A DNA stretch of 35,754 nucleotides from an uncultured Actinomycetes bacterium (GTDB lineage: Bacteria > Actinomycetota > Actinomycetes > S36-B12 > UBA5976). This document shows positions 23,656 through 31,972 of the stretch, one piece after another; position 1 is the first letter of the stretch; each line of letters begins with the position of its first letter. The position numbers were made by a program, and so were the translations under genes. The stretch is from assembly GCA_903907835.1 (NCBI GenBank), contig CAIVPQ010000052.1:1-35754 (forward strand), read 5' to 3'. Under the pieces are notes generated by a model. The model searched no databases. It saw only the letters and a program-made list of their open reading frames with translations, and was not told the origin of the DNA.

Positions 23656-23661
23656 TACAGT
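23656..23661 (+). promoter_or_regulatory. Leaderless -10 box for the exonuclease/GIY-YIG gene (TACAGT)
   Basis: TACAGT lies six bases before the ATG at 23668. This makes the in-frame TTG at 23653 an unlikely start, since it would place the promoter inside the coding region. Confidence 0.55.
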
Positions 23662-23667
23662 CCAACT

Positions 23668-25440
23668 ATGGATCAGGAGAACTTGAGTACGCTGAATCCT
23701 TTTCAGGGCGCACAAAGCGCATACTTGCCCAATCCAAAAGAGACCAAATTTTCTCCACTCACTCTTGACGACATTTCCACCCCACTAAATCAGGTCACTT
23801 TTGTGATTGTGGATTTAGAAACCGCAGGCGGTCCTGCGAATGAGGCGGGAATTACTGAAATAGGCGCGGTAAAAGTCAGAGGTGGTGAGGTACTTGGCGA
23901 ATTCCGAACATTTACCGATCCCGGTGTCCCGATACCAGCATTTATCAGTGCACTAACTGGAATCACGCAATTCCATGTCGCAGGAGCCCCAACAGTAAGC
24001 CAGGGTGTCTCAGCTTTTCTAGATTTTGCAGGCTTTGGCGACCCAGACGGTCCAGTACTTGTTGCACACAATGCCCCTTTTGACGTTGGGTTCCTAATTG
24101 GTGCCTGTAAAAGATTCGACCTCTCCTGGCCTAAACCACGAATATTGGACACCGTGACCATCGCCCGAAAAGTTCTGCGCAACGGTGAAGTGATTAACAA
24201 CAAACTTGGCACATTAGCAAAGTATTTTCATGCTCAAACCACACCAACGCACCGCGCACTAGATGATGCTCGGGCGACTGTCACAGTCCTCCATGGCTTA
24301 ATTGAAAGACTCGGAAACCTAGGCATCAGCGACCTGGATTCCCTATCTAAGTTTGATGGAATTGCAACTGAAAAGCGTCGACTGAAACGTCACCTAGCCG
24401 ATGCGCTACCGGAATCTCCAGGCGTCTATATTTTCTACGACGTGAAAAAGTCTCCACTTTACGTGGGCACTTCAACAAACATAAAACGTCGCGTGAAAAC
24501 TTATTTCACTGCAAGTGAAAGCCGCAAGCAGATTAATTCAATGATCGCGTTGGCCGAATCAGTGGAAGCGATTGTTTGCGCGAGTTCCCTTGAAGCATCT
24601 ATCCGGGAACTGAGACTAATTGCTGAGTTAAAGCCTCGGTACAACATTCGATCTAGAAAACCAGAGAGTACCGCGTGGGTCCGCGTAACAGATGAAAGAT
24701 TTCCCAGGCTTTCAATTATTCGCAAGGGTCACACCAGCGAAATAGGTAATCGAATCATCGGTCCTTTTCATGGACAACAGCAGGCTGAGTTAGCCATGGG
24801 CGCCATCTACGAAGTTCTTCCCATCCGTCAATGTAAAGAGAAAATTACAAAATCGACAAGCATGGCACCTTGTGTTCTTGCCGAGATTAATCGTTGTGTC
24901 GCTCCATGCGTTGATGGGTCAAAGAATGAAGACTACTTAGAGCTCATTGGTGAACTCGAGATTTTGATGACCCAAAGCCAAACCGGGCTGATCGATAATT
25001 TGACCTCAAAAATGGAGACTCTTGCCCAATCTGAAAGATTCGAAGACGCATCAACTATTCGAGATCGGCTAAATGCATTCAGGCTCGGATCGCATAGAGC
25101 TGCTGCCGTACGCTCCTTAAGAGTTATTCCAGAAATGGTTGCTGTTGCCAACACATCCGAGGGTGGATGGCATATCAATGTGATCAAACGAGGAAGACTC
25201 GCAGCTAGCGTGCACGCATTACCGGGACAAGATGCACAAGCCGTAGCTAAGGCAGCTTTAGCGACCAGTGCTGCTGACATTGATCAAGAAACCCTAGTTG
25301 GAGAAACAGAATTACTTCTGCGCTGGCTCGGAGATGGTCAAACCAGAATCGTAGAGATTTCCAGCGGATACACATGGTGCATGCCTATTGGTGTGGGCAT
25401 TCCTATTGGCATTAGCCAGAGAATTGTTAGGCCCGATTAA
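23668..25440 (+). CDS. DEDDh 3'-5' exonuclease fused to UvrC-like GIY-YIG nuclease and UVR domain (Rv2191-like)
   Basis: This is a 590-residue two-nuclease protein, probably in DNA repair or processing. The N-terminal DnaQ-like exonuclease (about residues 45-215) has all DEDDh motifs: VDLETAGG (D49, E51), VAHNAPFDVGFL, and THRALDDARATV. It is followed by a GIY-YIG domain (GVYIF, LYVGTSTNIKRRVKTYF, the glutamate in IRELRLIAELKPRYN), a cysteine cluster APC..CVAPC as in UvrC, and a UVR helix pair (METLAQSERFEDASTIRDRL). The C-terminal part does not look like the RNase H-type endonuclease of UvrC, so only one strand cut is expected from the GIY-YIG half. M. tuberculosis Rv2191, also near trpD and ctaE, is the likely counterpart (from memory). 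ATG at 23668 is set by TACAGT six bases upstream. The gene's last four bases overlap trpD. Confidence 0.88.
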   Translation: MDQENLSTLNPFQGAQSAYLPNPKETKFSPLTLDDISTPLNQVTFVIVDLETAGGPANEAGITEIGAVKVRGGEVLGEFRTFTDPGVPIPAFISALTGITQFHVAGAPTVSQGVSAFLDFAGFGDPDGPVLVAHNAPFDVGFLIGACKRFDLSWPKPRILDTVTIARKVLRNGEVINNKLGTLAKYFHAQTTPTHRALDDARATVTVLHGLIERLGNLGISDLDSLSKFDGIATEKRRLKRHLADALPESPGVYIFYDVKKSPLYVGTSTNIKRRVKTYFTASESRKQINSMIALAESVEAIVCASSLEASIRELRLIAELKPRYNIRSRKPESTAWVRVTDERFPRLSIIRKGHTSEIGNRIIGPFHGQQQAELAMGAIYEVLPIRQCKEKITKSTSMAPCVLAEINRCVAPCVDGSKNEDYLELIGELEILMTQSQTGLIDNLTSKMETLAQSERFEDASTIRDRLNAFRLGSHRAAAVRSLRVIPEMVAVANTSEGGWHINVIKRGRLAASVHALPGQDAQAVAKAALATSAADIDQETLVGETELLLRWLGDGQTRIVEISSGYTWCMPIGVGIPIGISQRIVRPD

Positions 25441-26519
25441 AGCTTCGCGAATTCTTGGGTGACATGAATCCAGCGAGCTAGCGCCTTTTGAGCACCACCG
25501 TCATCAATCGACTTGAAGGCTAACGGCAACGCATTACGAATACGAGAAGTCAAGGTTGCGGTTACCTCGCCAAATCGGGAGTCACCATTGGCAGCATCAA
25601 AAGCAACTATTGCTGTTGCCGCATTAAGAGCTACTACTTCACGGATGACAGCCAAATCCCCCTCATTGGATCCTGCAAATAAGTCGCGGACAACTTGTGC
25701 ATTTTGAGATGCGTCTCCTCCACGTAACTGCGCTAAAGAGGACGTTCGCAAACCCAGCACTTGAGGATCAATTACCTCATGGCGCAGATATCCAGATGTC
25801 GTATCCCAGGCTTGTGAAGTCGTCGAAGTGGATAATTCATCCAAACCTTCATCGCTTCGTACAACGATTGATTTCAGACCACGTTCAAGTTGAACTTGTG
25901 CGAGCACTGGTGCCATCCGAATATCAGCGCAGCCAAGAAGTGCCGCCGGCGGCTGACCTGGATTTGCCAATGGTCCCAATACGTTGAAGACAGTTGGAAT
26001 TGCCAACTCTTTTCGCACAGGACCCGCATAACGCATGGCTGGATGATGATTTGGCGCAAAACAAAAAGCGATTCCTGCCTCAACTAAACATGTTGCGACG
26101 TGTTCTGGCGCAATGGAAATTTCTACACCTAGGGCCTCGAGCACATCAGCAGTTCCCGACTTAGATGAAGCTGCACGATTGCCGTGCTTAAGAACGGGTA
26201 TGCCTGCCCCAGCGACAACTATTGCAGACATCGTGGAGACATTTACCGTATTTGCACCATCGCCGCCCGTGCCGACAACATCAACTGCTACTCGTCCTAG
26301 CGGAACCCGGACTGCATTTTCAAGCATTGCCGAAACTAAACCAGAAATCTCAGTTGCTGTTTCGCCCTTAACTTTAAGTCCAAACACAAAGGCAGAAATT
26401 TGTGCATCTGTTGCAGTTCCCGACATCAAGGTTTGCATAGCCCAAATGGACTGTTCAATTGTTAAATCTCCCCGAGCACCTAAAACCGCAAGTATGTCTT
26501 TCCATTGAAACTCAGACAT
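25437..26519 (-). CDS. trpD: Anthranilate phosphoribosyltransferase
   Basis: TrpD transfers the phosphoribosyl group of PRPP to anthranilate, the second step of tryptophan synthesis. The 360-residue protein has the PRPP/Mg site VGTGGDGANTVNVSTMSAIV, KHGNRAASSKSGTADVLEALG, FAPNHHPAMRYAGPVRKEL, and FNVLGPLANPG. All are standard for the family, and the length is normal. The ATG at 26519 has GGGG seven bases upstream. No other trp gene is nearby, so it stands alone next to the respiratory genes, as in mycobacteria. The receiver-like gene upstream ends 13 bases before the trpD start on the same strand, so both are probably co-transcribed. Confidence 0.95.
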   Translation of the reverse strand: MSEFQWKDILAVLGARGDLTIEQSIWAMQTLMSGTATDAQISAFVFGLKVKGETATEISGLVSAMLENAVRVPLGRVAVDVVGTGGDGANTVNVSTMSAIVVAGAGIPVLKHGNRAASSKSGTADVLEALGVEISIAPEHVATCLVEAGIAFCFAPNHHPAMRYAGPVRKELAIPTVFNVLGPLANPGQPPAALLGCADIRMAPVLAQVQLERGLKSIVVRSDEGLDELSTSTTSQAWDTTSGYLRHEVIDPQVLGLRTSSLAQLRGGDASQNAQVVRDLFAGSNEGDLAVIREVVALNAATAIVAFDAANGDSRFGEVTATLTSRIRNALPLAFKSIDDGGAQKALARWIHVTQEFAKL

Positions 26520-26532
26520 GTTTTTGCCCCAA

Positions 26533-27000
26533 CTAGGAAATTACTGATGATTTCGGGAGTAGTTCAATTACTGCCTTAACAATGGCTCGTGGATCAATTG
26601 GGTGCGCGAATACCGCATCAGCCCGAGACCAAGAGGCAAGCCATCGGTCGTCAACTCGCCCTACGAGCACCAAGATTGGCGGACAGTTGTAAATCTCATC
26701 CTTGAGTTGTCGAGACACACCCATACCACCCGCGGGGGTTGCTTCCCCATCCAAAATGATCAAATCAAACTTAGATTTGTCAACAGCCGCAATAACAGCT
26801 GGCGGCGTTGCGCATTCAAATAACTCAACATCACTTATGTCAGGTGAAGGCTTACGGCCAAGCGAAGTTCTAACGCTTTGACGCACCGTTGAATCGTCAC
26901 TGTAGACCAATACTTTAAGAACGCGATCAGAATTCGACACAGGAAAGAGCGTAACTGATTCCATGTCAAATCTTTGCATCGCCTTGCATGAATGTGTCAT
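26533..27000 (-). CDS. Stand-alone, degenerate response-regulator receiver-like protein
   Basis: About 155 residues with a receiver fold and no DNA-binding output domain. Seen from the ATG at 27000: KVLVYSDDSTVRQSV gives the acidic pair D35/D36, and FDLIILDGEATPAGGMG gives the phospho-acceptor D84. The two signalling residues differ: the usual Thr/Ser after the fourth strand is Val (PILVLVG), and the usual Lys before cis-Pro is His (AHPIDP). It may therefore not respond to phosphorylation in the standard way. It lies upstream of trpD on the same strand and is divergent from ctaE. The start could also be an internal ATG about 12 codons later. The partner is unknown; no histidine kinase is present in the window. 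Confidence 0.68.
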   Translation of the reverse strand: MTHSCKAMQRFDMESVTLFPVSNSDRVLKVLVYSDDSTVRQSVRTSLGRKPSPDISDVELFECATPPAVIAAVDKSKFDLIILDGEATPAGGMGVSRQLKDEIYNCPPILVLVGRVDDRWLASWSRADAVFAHPIDPRAIVKAVIELLPKSSVIS

Positions 27001-27057
27001 GTATCTCAATCAAGTCAAAACACCCGTCCCAACCAATGCAGATGCCTGACTTTTCAG

Positions 27058-27063
27058 TAAACT
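27058..27063 (+). promoter_or_regulatory. Leaderless -10 box for ctaE-qcrCAB (TAAACT)
   Basis: TAAACT lies six bases before the GTG at 27070, the clearest leaderless arrangement in the window. It heads the four-gene respiratory operon. Confidence 0.62.
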
Positions 27064-27069
27064 TTAACC

Positions 27070-27666
27070 GTGACTACTGCGCCTGCAATTAGAGTTCCTA
27101 CCCAAGCCGAACGACCCAACATGGTTTCAGTCGGCACAATCGTTTGGCTTTCCAGCGAGTTGATGTTTTTCTCAGCTTTGTTCGCCATGTATTTCACTTT
27201 GCGTTCAGTAAACCCGGATGTTTGGGCAGAGTCTGGCGATATGCTGAACATCCCATTTGCTGCAGCGAATACTACAATTTTGGTTCTTTCGAGTGTCACC
27301 TGCCAATTGGGGGTTTTTGCCGCCGAACGAGGTGACGTGAAGAACCTTCGCAAGTGGTTCTCGATTACTTTCCTCATGGGCGCATTTTTTGTTGGTGGTC
27401 AGGTTGCCGAGTACGTAAGTTTGGTGCGCGAAGGTTTAACGCTTGCTTCCTCGGCTTATGGCTCAGCCTTCTACTTGACCACGGGCTTCCACGGTTTGCA
27501 TGTTACGGGCGGACTTCTAGCGTTCCTGTTCGTTATCGCCCGAACATATGCAAGCCGCAATTTCACCCATCAGCAAGCAACCTCAGCCATCGTCGTTTCT
27601 TACTATTGGCACTTCGTAGATGTTGTTTGGATTGGTCTTTTCGCAACCATCTACCTAATCAAATAA
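27070..27666 (+). CDS. ctaE: Cytochrome c oxidase subunit III
   Basis: Subunit III of the aa3-type terminal oxidase, a membrane protein that stabilises the catalytic core and proton uptake. The 198-residue protein has five hydrophobic segments and family blocks [55 protein letters not shown] and [23 protein letters not shown]. Five rather than seven helices is normal for actinobacteria. GTG at 27070 is fixed by TAAACT six bases upstream. qcrC follows after 33 bases, giving the ctaE-qcrC-qcrA-qcrB operon of actinobacteria, where the bc1 complex and oxidase form one supercomplex. Confidence 0.95.
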   Translation: MTTAPAIRVPTQAERPNMVSVGTIVWLSSELMFFSALFAMYFTLRSVNPDVWAESGDMLNIPFAAANTTILVLSSVTCQLGVFAAERGDVKNLRKWFSITFLMGAFFVGGQVAEYVSLVREGLTLASSAYGSAFYLTTGFHGLHVTGGLLAFLFVIARTYASRNFTHQQATSAIVVSYYWHFVDVVWIGLFATIYLIK

Positions 27667-27699
27667 TTTTTATCCAAAACTAAAGACAGAGGAACAAAA

Positions 27700-28476
27700 G
27701 TGGCAATAAGTCGTAGACATCCAGCAGCCCTATTGGCAGTGTTGGTGGTTGCACTTGGTACAACAGGTGCTGCATACGCAGCAGTGGCTGCAGGCACAGC
27801 ACCAAAAGTTAGCGCGCCTTCAGCAACGCAGGTAACGGCTGGAAAGCAATTGTTTCTAGAGGGTTGCTCGTCTTGTCACGGATTAGCAGCACAGGGATCA
27901 ACTGATGCCCCATCACTTATTGGAGTTGGCGCCGCAGCTGTTGACTTCAATGTTGCAACCGGTCGTATGCCTATGGCTGGACCTGGAATTCAAGCACCGG
28001 TAAAAAAGGTTGTTTATACTCCGGCTGAAATTGCTGCGCTTGCCGCTTATATCGCAAGTCTCGGGCCTGGTCCGCAGATTCCGACAGTCGAAGACGTGTC
28101 AACAGCTGATGCCGATCTAGCACTTGGCGGCGAACTGTTTCGCACTAACTGTGCGCAATGCCATAGTTTCTCAGGCCGAGGAGGAGCGCTTTCAGAAGGT
28201 CGTTGGGCACCTAGCTTGATGAAATCCTCCGCAAAGCACATTTATGAGGCAATGCTCAGCGGGCCACAGTCCATGCCAGTGTTTAGCGATAACACAATGC
28301 GCCCAACAGATAAGCGCGATATCATTCGTTACATTGAAGAATTGCAGAAGCAAGAGGACCCAGGCGGCTACGGACTTGGTCGCCTAGGGACTGTTACAGA
28401 AGGTCTGTTTATCTGGGTCATTGGCCTTGGTGCACTACTTGGTGTGGCAGTTTGGATTGGAGCCAAATCACGATGA
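27700..28476 (+). CDS. qcrC: Cytochrome bc1 complex diheme cytochrome c subunit
   Basis: QcrC is the membrane-bound diheme cytochrome c that passes electrons from the Rieske centre straight to the oxidase. The 258-residue protein has an N-terminal signal/anchor helix (about residues 8-28), two heme-binding motifs CSSCH (C56-H60) and CAQCH (C151-H155), and a C-terminal membrane helix (about 230-253). GTG at 27700 has AGAGGA six bases upstream, a proper ribosome site, in contrast to the leaderless operon head. The stop overlaps the qcrA start as ATGA. No separate soluble cytochrome c gene is visible here, as expected when QcrC does that job. Confidence 0.95.
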   Translation: MAISRRHPAALLAVLVVALGTTGAAYAAVAAGTAPKVSAPSATQVTAGKQLFLEGCSSCHGLAAQGSTDAPSLIGVGAAAVDFNVATGRMPMAGPGIQAPVKKVVYTPAEIAALAAYIASLGPGPQIPTVEDVSTADADLALGGELFRTNCAQCHSFSGRGGALSEGRWAPSLMKSSAKHIYEAMLSGPQSMPVFSDNTMRPTDKRDIIRYIEELQKQEDPGGYGLGRLGTVTEGLFIWVIGLGALLGVAVWIGAKSR

Positions 28477-29516
28477 ATGAAATTGAATTAGGTTCAACTG
28501 ATCCAGTTGGTGCCCGCGATGGCAAAGATTTAGTTTCTGGAGTTCCTGTACTTCCACTCCCCGCGCACACTCCGAGGCGGGCTGATATTGATCCGGTTGC
28601 TGCCAAGCGAGCAGAGCGTCAAGTTGCCCTGATGTTCGCTAGCTCAATTGCATTACTTATTGCGTTCACAGTCGCCTACATCAAAGTTCCCAATACTTCT
28701 CTAGTATCCATTCCAGTTATTGGAACTGTCGGTACTAACCACGTACTTCTTGGGCTCACTCTTGGTTTAGCTTTGTTTCTTATTGGAACAGGAGCAATCC
28801 ATTGGGCTAAGAAGCTGATGCCAGATGTCGAAGTAACCCAAGAACGTCACTCACTGTCCTCATCTGCTGCCGAACGCGCTGAGGTTGTCGAGATTTTCAA
28901 TCGCGGTGCGGCAGAGTCTGGATTTGGTGAACACAAATTAATCAGGCGCACTCTTTTGGGAGCGTTAGCATTGCTACCGATTCCTTTGGTTGTGCTTTTG
29001 CGCGACTTAGGGCCAATGCCAAACACTCGTCTGCGCAACACAATCTGGAAAAAGGATGTGCATCTTGTCACGGATGCCACTTACCAAAAGATTAAAGCTT
29101 CAGACATCCCTATCGGCGGTTTGATTAATGCTGTGCCTGAGAACTTACTTGAGATCGAAGAAAGCGAAGGCAATCTAAACCAGCGCGGTAAAGCCTCAAT
29201 TATCTTGGTGCGAATGGATCCGGCTGAGATCCTTGGGCAACAGGGCGAAAATTGGGATTACGAGGGAATCTTGGCTTTTTCTAAAATCTGTACGCATGTC
29301 GGTTGCCCAATTTCTCTTTACCAACAGCGGACTCACCATTTATTGTGCCCATGCCATCAATCGACATTTGACCTTGCAAATAAGGGAAATGTGATTTTTG
29401 GTCCTGCTGCCCGCCGAATGCCACAACTTGCAATTACTGTTGACGCCGAGGGCTATTTGGTGGCACGCGGCGATTTTAAAGAACCAGTTGGACCTAGTTT
29501 CTGGGAGCGCGGATGA
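28473..29516 (+). CDS. qcrA: Cytochrome bc1 complex Rieske iron-sulfur subunit
   Basis: QcrA carries the Rieske [2Fe-2S] cluster that takes electrons from quinol. The 347-residue protein has the extended actinobacterial form: a hydrophilic N-terminus, three membrane helices (about residues 55-75, 88-108 and 165-185), and a C-terminal Rieske domain with CTHVGC (C273, H275, C278) and CPCH (C292, C294, H295). ATG at 28473 overlaps the qcrC stop by four bases; the reading frame before it belongs to qcrC territory. The stop overlaps the qcrB start in the same way, so qcrC, qcrA and qcrB are translationally coupled. Confidence 0.95.
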   Translation: MNEIELGSTDPVGARDGKDLVSGVPVLPLPAHTPRRADIDPVAAKRAERQVALMFASSIALLIAFTVAYIKVPNTSLVSIPVIGTVGTNHVLLGLTLGLALFLIGTGAIHWAKKLMPDVEVTQERHSLSSSAAERAEVVEIFNRGAAESGFGEHKLIRRTLLGALALLPIPLVVLLRDLGPMPNTRLRNTIWKKDVHLVTDATYQKIKASDIPIGGLINAVPENLLEIEESEGNLNQRGKASIILVRMDPAEILGQQGENWDYEGILAFSKICTHVGCPISLYQQRTHHLLCPCHQSTFDLANKGNVIFGPAARRMPQLAITVDAEGYLVARGDFKEPVGPSFWERG

Positions 29517-31180
29517 GCGACACACAACAAAAGGCATCAGAGAATGTAGTAGTGAGCAAAGTAGGTGTTGCGGCGGGTTACGTTGATGACCGCTTAGCCT
29601 CAGCAAACTTCACTAAACGTCTTTTGGACAAGGTTTTCCCTGACCACTGGTCATTCATGCTGGGCGAGATTGCCCTTTACAGCTTTATCATTCTGCTACT
29701 TTCAGGCACCTACCTGACACTTTGGTTCAACCCTTCAATGACTGAGGTTATCTATAACGGCTCATATTTGCCGCTTAAGGGCGTCAAGATGTCTGAGGCA
29801 TATAGTTCAGCACTGAATATCTCATTCGATGTTCGTGGTGGCATGCTCATGCGCCAAATTCACCACTGGGCAGCACTTTTCTTCGTTGCCGCAGTAACAG
29901 TTCATCTACTTCGAGTCTTCTTCACCGGAGCTTTCCGCAAGCCCCGCGAGCTCAACTGGTTGATTGGTACCGGACTTCTAACCTTGGCAATTCTCGAGGG
30001 ATTCGCTGGATACTCGCTACCCGATGATCTGCTTTCCGGCACTGGATTGCGCATTGCTCAGGGAATTATGCAAGCGATTCCAGTTGTTGGAACCTACGTT
30101 GCCATGTTCGTATTCGGTGGCGAATTCCCAGGTACAGACTTTATTCCACGTCTTTACTCAGTCCACATTTTATTGATTCCAGGCATTTTGCTCGGTCTCA
30201 TAACCGTCCACCTCATCATGGTTTTCTACCAGAAGCACACTCAGTTTGCTGGCCCTGGTCGCACCGAAAGTAACGTAGTTGGTTACCGCCTCTACCCGGT
30301 GTACATGGCTAAGGCTGGCGGATTCTTCTTCATTGTGTTTGGTGTTACCTCGCTGATTGCTGGGCTGGTCACGATTAACCCAATTTGGCTTTATGGTCCC
30401 TACACCCCATCCCAAATCACCGCCGGTTCCCAACCAGACTGGTACATCGGTTGGCTTGATGGAGCTGTTCGGTTGACACCAAATATCGAATGGAACATCC
30501 TGAGCCACACAATTAGTTGGAACTTGTTGATTCCTGCGTTGATTATTCCTGGAATCATGTTCACTCTTCTCGGGGTCTACCCTTGGATTGAGGCTTGGAT
30601 AACTGGTGACAAGCGCGAACACCACATCCTAGATCGCCCGCGAAATGCTCCAACAAGAACTGCTCTTGGAGTCATGGCATTGAGTTTCTACCTAATACTT
30701 TGGATTGCTGGCGGTAACGACATTATGGCCACGGCATTCAACCTTTCAATCAATACTGTGATTTGGACCTTACGGATTGCCCTATTTGCAGTTCCTCCTC
30801 TGGCTTTTGTTCTGACCAAGCGCATCTGCCTAGGACTACAGCGCAGGGATAAAGAAAAGTTGCTCCATGGCTACGAGACTGGACGTGTGTTACGCCTACC
30901 GCATGGTGAGTTCATTGAAATCCATGAGCCTGTCTCATTTGAAGAACGCGCGGTATTGCTTTCTAAAGTTGACGTACCTGTGATGGAAATCACTAGCGGT
31001 GAAGATGAACATGGCGTCCGAAATCCAAAGGGCCGAAAAGCAAAGATTCAGGCGAAGCTTTCTGGCTGGTTCTACACTGACAATGTTTCAGCGCCAAGTG
31101 AGCAAGAACTAGCAGAAGCTGATGAACATTTCGCTCATCAGTTGGGTGCTCATGAGCGCACTGCAATCGATAGTCACTAA
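29513..31180 (+). CDS. qcrB: Cytochrome bc1 complex cytochrome b subunit
   Basis: QcrB is the membrane core that oxidises menaquinol and holds two hemes b. The 555-residue protein has eight or more membrane helices and the heme-ligand histidine pairs H117/H131 and H218/H233 at the usual spacing. The quinol-site loop reads QPDWYIGW, with PDWY in place of the classical PEWY. A long charged C-terminal extension (about residues 440-555) lies in the cytoplasm, as in other actinobacteria. The ATGA overlap with qcrA shows coupling. It ends the operon; a strong terminator follows 14 bases later. Confidence 0.95.
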   Translation: MSDTQQKASENVVVSKVGVAAGYVDDRLASANFTKRLLDKVFPDHWSFMLGEIALYSFIILLLSGTYLTLWFNPSMTEVIYNGSYLPLKGVKMSEAYSSALNISFDVRGGMLMRQIHHWAALFFVAAVTVHLLRVFFTGAFRKPRELNWLIGTGLLTLAILEGFAGYSLPDDLLSGTGLRIAQGIMQAIPVVGTYVAMFVFGGEFPGTDFIPRLYSVHILLIPGILLGLITVHLIMVFYQKHTQFAGPGRTESNVVGYRLYPVYMAKAGGFFFIVFGVTSLIAGLVTINPIWLYGPYTPSQITAGSQPDWYIGWLDGAVRLTPNIEWNILSHTISWNLLIPALIIPGIMFTLLGVYPWIEAWITGDKREHHILDRPRNAPTRTALGVMALSFYLILWIAGGNDIMATAFNLSINTVIWTLRIALFAVPPLAFVLTKRICLGLQRRDKEKLLHGYETGRVLRLPHGEFIEIHEPVSFEERAVLLSKVDVPVMEITSGEDEHGVRNPKGRKAKIQAKLSGWFYTDNVSAPSEQELAEADEHFAHQLGAHERTAIDSH

Positions 31181-31194
31181 CACCTAATTTGAAG

Positions 31195-31225
31195 CAGGGC
31201 AATCCCTAATTGGTTGCCCTGTTTC
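31195..31225. terminator. Terminator between the qcr operon and the cta-mur operon
   Basis: CAGGGCAA (31195-31202) pairs with TTGCCCTG (31214-31221), and CC/GG pairs lie further in. A short T run follows. It lies between the convergent qcrB and gatD stops and probably ends transcription from both sides. Confidence 0.75.
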
Positions 31226-31237
31226 ATGTTTGTAAGG

Positions 31238-31972
31238 CTAATTATTAGGCCACAGCGTCGCTCGGCGTTCCAAAGCAAGCGCTTGCGCAAACTCATCGTC
31301 ATACGTAGCTAGCGCACCCAAAGAACTCGTGAGAATTTGATCAGCAAGAGTTGGGTTCCTGGCTAGAACGGGACCATGCATATAGGTTCCAAACACATTC
31401 CCCATTTGTACGCCTTCATCAATCTGTCCGGAATCATTAGCCATTCCATTCCCAAATCCGCGCAAAACGATCCCTAAAGGACTAACCCCTTTACCCAATT
31501 TTGTGCGGCCCTGATGATTCTCAAAACCGGTCAGAATGCTTTGGTTACCATCTGAATCCAATTCACCAGCAATAACCAGTTCACCGACGCAGCGTTCCTG
31601 CTCTGTGTAAATTGTTGTCACATCTACAATTTCAAGTCCTTTAACGTCTTGACCTGCACTATTCGGTAACGCTGTGCCAATTAGTTGAAAGCCTGCACAA
31701 ACAGCTAACAGTGAAGCTCCTTTGGCAACTGCCCTGTTCAGACCACCATCAACAAGCAACATCTCAAGGGCGATAGATTGCGGACCATCTTCGCCACCAC
31801 CCAACAAGTAGATATCTGCTGAGTCGGGTATAGATTCGCCAGGAGCAACTTCGTGGAGTTCAACTTCAAATCCACGCGCTTTAGCCCGATGAATCAAGAC
31901 TTCCGCATTTCCCTGATCGCCATAAGTCCCAAGCAGGTCGTGGTAGAGCCGCACTATCTGCAGTTTGCTCAT
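31238..31972 (-). CDS. gatD: Lipid II isoglutaminyl synthase, glutaminase subunit GatD
   Basis: GatD releases ammonia from glutamine and passes it to MurT, which amidates the alpha-carboxyl of D-glutamate in the lipid II stem peptide. The 244-residue protein is a CobB/CobQ-type class I amidotransferase: LYHDLLGTYGDQGNAEVL at the N-terminus, YLLGGGEDGPQ, the nucleophile in LLAVCAGFQLIG, and the catalytic His in GTYMHGPVLARNP. Its ATG overlaps the murT stop as ATGA, the usual pairing. It is the last gene of the ctaC-ctaD-ctaF-murT-gatD run and is followed by a terminator. Confidence 0.93.
   Translation of the reverse strand: MSKLQIVRLYHDLLGTYGDQGNAEVLIHRAKARGFEVELHEVAPGESIPDSADIYLLGGGEDGPQSIALEMLLVDGGLNRAVAKGASLLAVCAGFQLIGTALPNSAGQDVKGLEIVDVTTIYTEQERCVGELVIAGELDSDGNQSILTGFENHQGRTKLGKGVSPLGIVLRGFGNGMANDSGQIDEGVQMGNVFGTYMHGPVLARNPTLADQILTSSLGALATYDDEFAQALALERRATLWPNN

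Noticed and set aside
30170-30625. A 151-codon minus-strand frame within qcrB
   Set aside because: Antisense to a strongly conserved cytochrome b gene, with no motif or initiation signal.
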